Assembly: GCA_020064725.1 (NCBI GenBank)
Contig: JAGTWJ010000001.1
Span: 620,001-684,000 of the forward strand
Reading direction: 5' to 3'
DNA length: 64,000 nucleotides
From: Drechslerella dactyloides
Taxonomy: Eukaryota; Ascomycota; Orbiliomycetes; Orbiliales; Orbiliaceae
Below the pieces are notes generated by a model, which made no database searches, had not been told where the DNA came from, and worked only from the letters and a program-made list of their open reading frames with translations. Made by a program: the position numbers and the translations under genes. This document shows positions 33,285 to 42,841 of the stretch, one piece after another; within the stretch, counting starts at the first letter, position 1; every line of letters starts with the position of its first letter.

Positions 33285-34583
33285 ATGATGAAGCAAAGGT
33301 CGGCATCCATCCTAGTTTGCTGGCTCCCAATCCTTGGAGCGGGCATCACACAAGGTCGTTGGATCGAACTACAGCAGGAAAAGTTTACATTGCAGCTTCG
33401 CCCAAATCTGGAAACAACGGAAGTAGAAGAAGTTCGAGAGCACTGGATCTCTGACGATCCGAGCGTTTTTACGGATCGGGACCTCGTATGGACGAGTGGT
33501 GGATGCGCAAATGACATCGTAACAGAGCCTGGAGCATACCTGAGCACTGTCCGGTACTATCCAGGGGACATTAATCGTGAGTAAAATACTCTAGTGGTAC
33601 AGTGACTTGTTTCAGTATTTCCGAATGGCCGCTATTTTAAAATTCGACAAGCGTTGGATGGTGCTAATTCACGCATTGTGGTACACGAGCGCACAGCCGA
33701 GTGGCCTTACGTTCTGGCTGCGATACAAATCCATGATGGAAATGATTGTAACGACCCGAATGCAATTTATCTGCCGATTGAATACGATGTGGATGAGCAG
33801 GGCCGTTGGAGTCAAGGTCTAAATCCTGAGCTATTGGCACAAGCTAACAGCCAAACGAATGGCTTGGCTACGGCAGAAGGGAGACTAAATGCGATTTTGG
33901 ATGCCCCTACGATCATCGAAGAAGGCTATGTGCCAGATCCAGATGAGTTTGATAATCGTGAAATGGAAATCGAAACGCAAACTACAACTAACCAGCTGGG
34001 AAACGATTTGGGTATGGGCATGGAAGTGATTAATTACCAGTCAGGAGGACCCACGGGCTTAGATCAACTATACGATGGCGCGGGAAAACGTCTTCGTAAA
34101 CGGAGTCCGGCCGGCTCCGATTCTAGTCAGCGTGACGAACGAGGGTCGCGCCAAAGGCCAGGACAGCCGGAGCTCAATCCGCTAGATGCTTATCTCAGAG
34201 ATATCATCACCGCAAATGAGAACGAGAACCTGAATATCGATCCCGACGCGGCGGTTGAAATCCGAGACGACCAATTTTTTGCCGACCGCGCAGACTCCAT
34301 GAACCGTTTCATCGAGGACACCACTCCCAGCAACTCTGAAACCCCCGAGCAAAGAGACGAACAGTTGTCGGAGATCCCAAGCAGTCAGATTCTGGACTAC
34401 GATGCTTTGGTAGATCCGTATCGAAATATCCCCTTTGAAGATGAGACCGAGGATCCACAGCCGTTGATACTTGAGGCAAACATTTTGGAAAGAAACTTTA
34501 GATTTGGACGACCCACAAGTATAAGATTCGTCAGCGACATATCACAGTTCTGGACTGCGCCCGGTGTTGTGGCTTCTTCCTGA
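33285..34583 (+). CDS. secreted orphan-family protein, paralogue B (419 aa)
   Basis: Second member of the family. Exons 33285-33576 and 33616-34583; a downstream acceptor ending at 33696 would remove 27 residues in frame. A signal peptide precedes RWIEL. The module is GGCANDIVTEPGAYLS, a phase-1 intron after DIN, then TAEWPYVLAAIQIHDGNDC. The middle is acidic, with the dibasic site GKRLRKR before SP, at the place equivalent to KRLARR-SP in paralogue A. The C terminus has PTSIRFVSDIS. The two cysteines shared by all three proteins are present. No known domain or catalytic motif was recognised. The longer exon is preferred because its extra residues resemble remnants next to the same intron in A and C. 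Confidence 0.72.
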
Positions 34584-35292
34584 TATTCGAGTGTTTCGCG
34601 GCATTGATGAAATGGAAGTATTAATGTTATTTGGAATTTATAAAACGATATCGATAGGGTCGAAAGCCATCTAACGTATCAGATGTTTGTATGATCACTA
34701 CATGTATACAATGCAACATTGGTCGACTGCAAGTTGACAAATCAGTGAGTGGAGATATACAAGGTATCGGTGTTGAGCAATTAATTCAGCGCGCGAGATA
34801 GTAGTGTAATGCGTCTCTAAAAATTACCAGCGGGTATACTATAGAGAGATTGGCCCATTTCGCCGTTCTTTGCATTCGTTGGAAATTGATTAAATAAACA
34901 GGTCACCACCTAGGTCGCATATTCCTGCGACAGTAGGCGCAAAAGACTGACTTACTGATTTACGAAACCAGTCTCGAAGTATTCCAGCCGCGATGCCATC
35001 CGAGCTGCTGCCAATTTCATTTGAGGGGTTTTGCTGTCTTTCGCGGGCGAACTGTGGTCGCCCACCCTGAGTGCTGGGTAGTCGAAGTTAATTGTCGGTT
35101 TCTCAGGAGTTTTAAATACTAGTATAGTCTTAATAGGTTTGACTATAGTAGCATCAATCTCTTCAAACATGACATGAGATAGAACTCTCTTGCACGCAAC
35201 ATTTCTCAACAACAGCGATAACGCGTTAACGGTTACTATATTCGAAGACTTTCTGCGATCGAGGCTTAGCGCCTAAGGATCGTTCACTATCC
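34584..35292. other. intergenic region between paralogues B and C
   Basis: 709 bp with no supported gene; the 87-codon open frame at 34952-35212 (-) has no recognisable features. Confidence 0.55.
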
Positions 35293-36154
35293 ATGATGAT
35301 CACCGCTTGTGGCTTCCTGCTGATATGTGGGGCATCTATCGCATACGGCCGTTGGCTCGAAGTGAAACAAGTCATTTATCGGACTGATCTCCTTACGAAC
35401 AATATATATCCGGAATGGGCGGGCCGGAGGGAATGGAATGACAGCAGTGCTGTTTGGCAGAACGGAAATTATGGGTCATGCACTGGTCTGGTTGCAGATC
35501 AACCAGGTGCTGTAGTGGATACCATATGGTTTTCGAATCAAAAGCCGGATCGTAAGTTCACGCCATGAATTATATTGAACCTTTTGAATTTCCCTATCGA
35601 TACTTTCTTTACAGTGGTTCAACGACTTTTAGACTCGAAGCTAAATCTTTCCCTTAACCATGGATTGGGGTATAAAATATACAGCGGGATTTCCATTTTA
35701 TCTAGACCACATTGAGCTTCATAGTGGCGCTGAATGCGATGACATAGATCCCTTACTAATACCAATGGAGAGCGACCTCACAATGGCGGAAATGAATCCT
35801 ACTATGCAGGCCTCAGGAAGCTACTACTCGAGTCGGGAAGCTTTATCCGAAATAGAAGAAGAAGCACAAATCCCTTTCCAAATACCCGTTGGACGAGTTG
35901 CAGATATGGACGATTCCATGGCGGATACCTTTATGGACAAATCTGCAGTGGATGCTTTGTCGGATTCCGGTGACCGGAGTTTTGATATTCAATCTGCCGA
36001 AGGGAGACTGGAGTCCGACGTAGTCAGCACAGCTCCTCAAGGTAACCCGCTCGATACCTGGCAGCTGTGGCCCGAAATTGAATACTACGCTCCTGCGAGT
36101 ATGCGATTTATCACAAACTATGCCAAAAGGCATAATGTCCCTGTGATATCTTGA
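35293..36154 (+). CDS. secreted orphan-family protein, paralogue C (242 aa)
   Basis: Third and shortest member. Exons 35293-35551 and 35685-36154. A signal peptide ends before RWLEV. The module has GSCTGLVADQPGAVV, a phase-1 intron after KPD, then FPFYLDHIELHSGAECDDIDP, and the C terminus has ASMRFITNYA. It lacks the long Gln/Asn-rich middle and the dibasic site. The 133-nt intron includes an in-frame-looking stretch beginning MDWGIKYTAG, which parallels paralogue B exon sequence but can be reached only after a frame change. The gene may therefore be functional with a shifted acceptor, or decaying. Nothing indicates the molecular role. Confidence 0.65.
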
Positions 36155-36576
36155 AGGCATGCAAGAGTTCCCTAGCTTACAATATCGGCCTATCTCCTAA
36201 ACTGGCCTCTTGACGCTACCAGCTATCCACCGAGGTGGGCATTATTCTTAAAGTGTGATTTATTGGAATGTAGTAGATACTACCGCTTTCCTATCAGTCA
36301 TTAGAGAATTATCTTTCAATTAGCTACGATCTCGTTAGATATTGTGCGCATCGCTACATCGTCTGAATTATATCTGTCACAAATGCAACGAACTTCCAGG
36401 GCGTCCGATTCTATGAGAGGTCTTTGAATTATCGAAGCTTTAATCGTAAATATTAATATATATTCATTATGCTGCGGGATAGTTTCCATGGGTTTTTGCG
36501 CATTATTAATGTTAGTGCTCTAGAAGAGCCTTCAACGATTCATCCGTGTGTTACTTATGGCTCCCGCCCAGGCCCG
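36155..36576. other. convergent 3' region
   Basis: 422 bp, AT-rich, between the ends of paralogue C and the iron permease gene. No feature seen. Confidence 0.6.
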
Positions 36577-38021
36577 TTAATTGCTCTTCTCATCAACTTC
36601 GACTCCAGCGTGCGCAGGGGTTTTCCCAGGCACTAGGCCACGGTTCTTGTTATCGGCCTCAAGGTCTGAGTCTTGAGTAGTTTCTGCCTCTTTCTTTTCC
36701 CGGTAGTACATAAAAATGAAATAAATGATAACCGCAATCCAGTAAAGATTGTAAGAGATGACAGACCCATACGTCGCAGAATTCTGCCAGCCAAAGACTA
36801 TAAATCCACACCGATCCGAGTTAGTACAGGTTATATGCAATTCGTGCGATTAAGGAACTTACGAGCGTTGAAAATACCCCATCCGCCACCACCGTTGTAG
36901 TTTGGCGAACAGCAATTTACGTGCCAAACACTCTGACGGATGTCATAGGACCCCGGCCCAGCACCAGTCTCTGCAACATCGCCACCGACGAGTTTTCCGT
37001 ATGAGTATGCCTCAAGCGTCCATACGCCACGGGAGAAAAGCCCTGCAGCGACGAGATAGAGGAAGCCTGTGGATACTATCAAGAATATCTGCAAATGGAA
37101 GCGATTTCCACCTCTGTAGAGCGTGAGTATACATATTAGCACGGGAGTCGGAGCGGGTTACATATTGTAGCAACATGGGCAGATCTTACTTGTAGAGAAT
37201 TACACCAATGGCTGAGCCAGCTAAAATACCAGTAATGACAGGTATTGGAAAGGAGCTGGCAGGATAGGAAAGCCCAACACCTCCAACGAAGATGACGGCT
37301 TCGAGGCCTTCACGGAGGATAGTGACGAAGGGTAGGATAAACAAGGAGTATTTCTCAAGTTTTTCTCCGAACGTTGTCTTTTTGTTCGATGCTTGAAGTG
37401 CTTGAGTTATTTTTTTCTGCCATTTCGATTGTAGCTTTGACACTCGTAAGATAGCAGCACCCATAATCTTTGCATTGAGATGACGCACGAGTTAGTGGAT
37501 TTGGCTCCTCGAGCACGTTAAATTGCCGCCTAGGAACTTACGGTAATGATGATACTGGCGATAAGGCAGAAGATGCCCTCCCACAGATTCTCAGATTTCG
37601 CCCAAGCGTCAACTCCCAGGCTGTAGAATGCCCCGATCATACCAGCGCCTATCGCGAGGATTACGCCAAAACCGGCTATGAGCCCAAGCCAAACATGTCG
37701 TCGGAGGCGGATATAGGCCGTTCTATCACTGTCCGGGGTGTCAAAAGTCTGCTTGAGGAACGAGAGGAGAATGGAGGCGATGATTGCGGTTTCGAGAGTC
37801 TCTCGGAAGACAATGAAAAAAACTAGATGATATTCAGATACGCATCAGTATTCCCGATCACCTGACATTTTCATCCTGAAGAACATCGGGCGAACTGAGG
37901 CTGACGTCTCGATCGCCAGAGGCACAATCAATGTGTGGCATCCTCGAGATGCTCGCGTGTTGGGAAGTCGTTCGATGTGTTGCGCAGTCAACCTACCTGG
38001 TACCGCAACAACGTTCGGCAT
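36577..38021 (-). CDS. ftr1: high-affinity iron permease FTR1
   Basis: Plasma-membrane Fe(III) permease of reductive iron uptake, working in a complex with the ferroxidase Fet3. 351 aa from five exons: 38021-37997, 37822-37542, 37467-37190, 37113-36863, 36797-36577. All junctions are GT/AG and in phase, several with CTAAC branch points. The first exon has 25 nt. Both diagnostic iron-binding motifs are present: RETLE at residues 15-19 and REGLE at 154-158. Seven hydrophobic segments are visible, and the tail is hydrophilic and acidic, as in Ftr1. The extracellular-loop sequence NCCSPNYNGGGGWGIFNA is typical of fungal FTR1. The gene is divergent from fet3 and shares its upstream region, which has GATA-type iron-repressor sites. 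Confidence 0.96.
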
Positions 38022-38078
38022 CTTGCTTGATGATCTGATAGACGTCTAGATCCGAGAGATAAAGCAGACAGGAGACGG

Positions 38079-38087
38079 ATCTGATAA
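38079..38087 (+). promoter_or_regulatory. SreA/Sre1-type GATA site 1 (ATCTGATAA)
   Basis: Perfect ATCWGATAA, 58 bp upstream of the ftr1 start codon. Known fungal iron repressors of the SreA/Sre1/Urbs1 group bind this extended GATA motif when iron is plentiful. Confidence 0.75.
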
Positions 38088-38841
38088 CGAAAGCGAGATT
38101 GCTCTCCGACTTAAGACCATGGAACGAGGAGAAAGGAAGGGAAAGCGAAAGAGAGAAAGCTCGTTCAAACCGGACTATAGAATCGATTAAGAATCTGCTT
38201 CCAGGCCACAGCCTGCAGCCACGACTAGTGACACCGGTACAGGGTAAAAAACCGTGGAATCCGAACAACTGATGCAATCGAAGATGAGGGCCGGATTACA
38301 GGGGCAGGAAATTTCTTTTCTCGAAAGCTAGATGAGAAGCCAGCAGGATACGCGATTGGGAATGCACTCTACTTGGCTTCGAGTACCACGAGTGTCCCAC
38401 GCCCGACTTCCGGATCTAGACGATAACGTTATCACGGCACCATCCGGCGTCAAAGTCTCTCGCCGTTCAATTCGGGACCTCGCAATTGAGATGCTAGTGA
38501 CCATCCTTCGATCGTGAACAGCAGGAACTCGGCACGTTAACATATGTAGGCGTATGGCTTTTATTGCTGCCGCAGAAGGAGGGGTAAAGCGAATCCGTCG
38601 ATCCTGAAAATTGTCCTTGGCAAGGTTCCGCTGGGCTCGAGACACAGAAGAGATTTACATATGCTATCGGTATTTGATGGCCGGCATTATCCAGCCGCAC
38701 ACGCCATTCGGGCAGAATCGCAGCAAGCAAAGACATGGTGCATGCATCAGTTAACTTTTACTGACATAGCGTGGGAGACCCACTTCAGGTTTCTAATCCT
38801 TGCTAGCAGAAATGCTGCAGCGTCTTAGCTTGGCAGCTCGG

Positions 38842-38850
38842 ATCTGATAA
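38842..38850 (+). promoter_or_regulatory. SreA/Sre1-type GATA site 2 (ATCTGATAA)
   Basis: Perfect ATCWGATAA in the ftr1 half of the intergenic region, about 0.8 kb upstream of ftr1. Confidence 0.65.
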
Positions 38851-39117
38851 CTTTACTTTGGGAGTGGGTCACTGGGTTGTTGGAGATCCGAAAAGTTACA
38901 ATTAGGTGCTCCGATGTAGGAAGGTACCCATGGCACTCAGGAAATGGCCTCTAGGAAAGACAGGTACGAGAGATCCAGTTCGAAAGACAGGGCTCCAGTG
39001 ATTAGGCATCAAGTAGCTGTTATCGACTGCGAGCAGTGAACTCATGAATGCTACTGCCGCCCGCAGTTTGCGAGAAGTTTGGAACTTCGGTGACAAAATC
39101 CTATTTCTAAAATTCTG

Positions 39118-39148
39118 TGGTCTCGCAAGCCAATCCCACACAGTTCCA
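39118..39148 (+). repeat. partial relative of the micro-element family (copy C)
   Basis: TGGTCTCGCAAGCCAA followed by CCCACACAGTTCCA matches the first 31 bp of copy D at 50007 with one difference. The right-hand arm is absent. Flanking octamers (39110-39117 and 39149-39156) share an AATTCT core, a possible eroded duplication. Confidence 0.55.
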
Positions 39149-39999
39149 GAATTCTCCTTGTTGGTTGAACGCAGTTGGCCGAGGTCGGCGCCGCCGCTTT
39201 TGCGAAAATATGCTGATGCGAGTGAGAGAGAAGCCGCGCGACTTTGCAAATTTGAGGATCAGATCAGAATGCGTCCACCCTGGCTTGGTTGTAGGCTTGA
39301 TGTCCAATCTCTGTTTGAGCTAGACCCCCTGCAGTCCCACACACCCTTCGCCAAACCTGCATAATGATACTGGTCGCCAGTTGACTCCTCTTGTCGACCT
39401 TCGCGGCGATAGATAGAAGAAAGTGGGATGTGCTTTTACCTAACAGGAATGCGAAATAGTTGTGGAATTTGAAGAGCGCCGTCACGAGTTTGGAGACTCA
39501 GGAAAAAATTTTCACGAACTTCGCGCAACCGGAAGTGCAAACGTTAAACTCGATGGCCGACTCCAAGGCCACAAGAATACACTTCACATGCTATTTTTTC
39601 AAACCGGGCTTATTTTGGAGACAGCGAGTGCTTGTATCACTTCAGTTCTGCTCAATTGGTGCTTTACGAAGCAAGTAGGCATAGAGGACTCGCTGCCATG
39701 CAAAATAAGAGCTGCTAAGCATTTTTAACCTGCATTGGCGATCGATTGGACTTCGGAAAACATGATCTCCGGACTACAGAGAACGTCCAAACTGGCACTT
39801 GGCAGGAAGGGCACTTGGTGGACACGATTGATGCAAAACGTGCAAAGTGGAGATCCCTGTCGCCAGTGCAGCTCATTCTTTTTTCGTGCTGCTACTTGTA
39901 CCCCATGCAGTGTCTGCCTTCTGTTATCGGCGGCTGACCCCGAGACTACTTCTGCTAAAAGCCTAAAAACTGAAATTTTTTTGTCACACATGTTATTAG

Positions 40000-40008
40000 T
40001 TATCTGAT
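40000..40008 (-). promoter_or_regulatory. SreA/Sre1-type GATA site 3 (ATCAGATAA)
   Basis: Perfect ATCWGATAA on the minus strand, about 0.5 kb upstream of the fet3 start codon. Confidence 0.7.
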
Positions 40009-40364
40009 CCGCTCCCCAAAGTTAGCTCCGAGTTTGGAAAACTTTCTTTTTCTATGCCTGCCACAGCGAACCGTGTGAATTTGACCGATCCCTGTCCATC
40101 TTAGACTCACAAGCTGGCTCAGCTAGACCCGGAGTGGGATCTCAATCCCTGTGCTCACTGCCAATATTGCAATGCAAAGTGCTTTTGTCCATTGCACTCG
40201 CATGTATCGCACGGAAAGCACAAAGTAACTATGTACAGCAGGCTAGGAGCGTCAACGTTGATGGCGTCCGGGTTTCAAGCCGGGAAATGGGAATGACTGG
40301 TAAGTTTTCTTTCCCTTGATCTCTCAATCCACCATTTCCTGACTTCCGCAGGGTGCGAATAATC

Positions 40365-40373
40365 TTATCAGAT
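40365..40373 (-). promoter_or_regulatory. SreA/Sre1-type GATA site 4 (ATCTGATAA)
   Basis: Perfect ATCWGATAA on the minus strand, 127 bp upstream of the fet3 start codon. Confidence 0.75.
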
Positions 40374-40500
40374 CTTTAATAGCAGCGCCTTCCATCCTCT
40401 ACATGATCCGGTCGAGCGCATCTATTCTCCAGCTTGATTGTACCAGAACACTAGCTCGTATACAACACAACGCACCGGGGTCCTACTGATTCTTTAAAAA

Positions 40501-42454
40501 ATGAGGCCCCTCGCGGTTTCCTTCTCGGTCTTGTCTCTAATATTCTCAGTGGTCGCGAAGACTGTCACGTATGACTTCAATGTGACATATACGGATGCCA
40601 ACCCAGATGGCCAGTTCAGCCGAAGAGTTATTGGCATCAATGGAAAATGGCCAATACCTACAATCGATATCGAGAAAGGTGACAGAGTCGTCGTGAATCT
40701 AGTGAATGGTTTACCGGACGTGGAAACGAGTCTCCATTTCCACGGCATATTTCAAAATGGGACTGCATACATGGATGGACCTGCTGGGGTAACGCAGTGC
40801 CCCCTCGGGCCAGGACAGAAGATGACGTATAATTTTACTGTAGGTACTCTGAAGAATCTTCTGTTTATTACATTCGGAGTTACGAGGCATTAATGTGTAA
40901 TATCAACAGGTAAACCAACCTGGGACATACTGGTATCATTCTCATGTCAAGGGTCAATATCCGGATGGCATTCGAGCTCCATTCATCGTCCGCGATCCAA
41001 AGGGTCCCTACGCCGGTAAATACGACGAAGAAGTTGTGATTGCTTTGAGCGACTGGTATCATGACGAGAATCCGATTCTATTCTCTAGGTTCCTGTCCGT
41101 TGGTAACCCTACTGGTGCTGAGCCAGTGCCGAACTCTGCACTTATGAATGAGACGCAGGGGATGCCGTTCAACGTTCTCCCGGGAAAGACTTATATGGTC
41201 CGCATGGTGAACATGGCAGCATTTGCTGCACAGTACTTCTGGATCGAAGGACATACTATGCGGATCGTTGAAGTCGATGGAGAGTATACTGAAGAGGCTG
41301 AAGCCGACATGATTTATCTAACAGCTGCTCAGCGGTACTCGTTTTTGCTCACGACGAAGAACGACACTAGCCAGAATTTTGCGATTGTAGGGAGCATGGA
41401 CCAGGTAGAATACCTTCTTTCCCGAAAGACCTCTTAACCTTTAACTCTACTAACCGGAGCATCAATCGATAGGATCTGTTCGATGCAGTTCCTGACGGGC
41501 TAAACCCAAATGTTACCGGCCATCTCATCTATGATTCATCTAAACCACTGCCAGACCCTGAAGACGTCGACGCGTTTGAACCGTTTGATGATTTCACGCT
41601 GGTGCCACTCGACGGCGAATATCTCTGGGAGGACCCTACATATTCTTTCTCCCTCGAAGTCTTGATGGACAACCTCGGCGATGGCGCCAATTACGCATTC
41701 TTCAACGGCATAACCTACACGCCTCCCAAAGTACCTACTTTGTACAGTGCTTTGAACGCTGGTAATCTATCTATGACCCCTGAGATCTACGGCCGCGACA
41801 CCAATCCACATGTTTTCAAGCACCATGATGTGGTAGAATTGGTCGTAAACAACAATGACCCTGGGAAACATCCATTCCATCTCCACGGCCACACCTTCCA
41901 GCTGGCCTACCGAAGCGATGACGACGCAGGACTCTACAACGCCTCCGATCCATCGGTCACATTCTCGAAAAAGCCTATGAGGCGCGATACTGTGTTAATA
42001 AATCCTGGTGGAAACATGGTCCTTCGTTTCCGTGCTGACAACCCCGGTGTTTGGCTGTTCCATTGCCACATCGAATGGCACATCCAGTCCGGTCTTGTTG
42101 CTACATTTATCGAAGCGCCGGACGTGATGCAACAAACCCAGAAGCTGCCTGCAGATCATCTAGAGGTCTGCACTGGCCAAAATCTTCCAATCACCGGTAA
42201 TGCAGCGGCGAAGACCGATAATTACTTAGATCTTACAGGGCAGAATCTTAGTGTGCCGCCTCTACCAGCAGGGTGAGTTTCTCCTTCAATTGTAACTTGA
42301 ATTCTCGTAGGTCTTTGACACTAATATTTGTTCGTTTCTCAGATTCACCGCTCGTGGTATCGTCGCTTTGGTTTTTAGCATCGTCGCGGCCTTCTTGGGG
42401 TTGGCTGCGATTGCAGTATATGGTAGCCAAGAGCTGAAGCACAAGACCGCTTGA
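40501..42454 (+). CDS. fet3: iron transport multicopper oxidase (ferroxidase) FET3
   Basis: Oxidises Fe(II) to Fe(III) at the cell surface and passes it to Ftr1. 581 aa from exons 40501-40839, 40910-41404, 41473-42272 and 42343-42454 (introns 68-70 nt; phases 0, 0, 2). A signal peptide covers residues 1-19. The copper-binding motifs appear in the usual order: HFHG, YWYHSH, HPFHLHGH and HCHIEWH, which bind the type 1, 2 and 3 copper sites. A C-terminal membrane anchor (GIVALVFSIVAAFLGLAAIAVYG) and a short cytosolic tail separate it from secreted laccases and place it with Fet3. Acidic residues suited to iron binding lie in the SDWYHDE region. It is divergent from ftr1, the classical gene pair, and is likely co-repressed by iron through the GATA sites. 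Confidence 0.95.
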
Positions 42455-42841
42455 GTGCCATGGATATCTATACGTGGCGACCAAACATTTTATTTTCAAC
42501 GGAATGAGATTCCGTTTTTGATCTGCTGGCACAAACTTTTGCGATTGTTGTCTCCAGCCTCCACTTAATACTAACAAGTTCGAGGCTGCATTATTATTAT
42601 TGCGATTAATGAGTATCCTGTAAATAATATTGGAGTGCGATAGGCCTATAGGCAAACCACCTAGTTACAGAGGCATCGAAATATCGTGGTCTAAAAGTCA
42701 GCGCTATCGCATATTGTAGCCTGATATTGCCAGTGCTGCAGTGTTGAGGGTATATTGGAATACGTATATATACAGATTTTCCGCTATTGATATAATATAC
42801 TTACGCCAGGGCGTGATTAATACTACAACCGAGAAAGTGTG
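42455..42841. other. convergent 3' region
   Basis: 387 bp between fet3 and the helicase gene; presumably both 3' UTRs. No feature seen. Confidence 0.6.

Larger units (their letters stand above)
38022..40500. promoter_or_regulatory. FTR1-FET3 bidirectional upstream region
   Basis: 2.48 kb between the two divergent start codons. It has no supported gene, but it contains four perfect ATCWGATAA motifs (listed separately), two near ftr1 and two near fet3, plus a relative of the micro-elements at 39118. A near-match ATCTGATAG lies 12 bp upstream of the ftr1 ATG. Confidence 0.8.

Noticed and set aside
38902..39364. Overlapping open frames in the FTR1-FET3 spacer
   Set aside because: Short, on both strands, no motifs; part of the sequence is a repeat shared with 50007.
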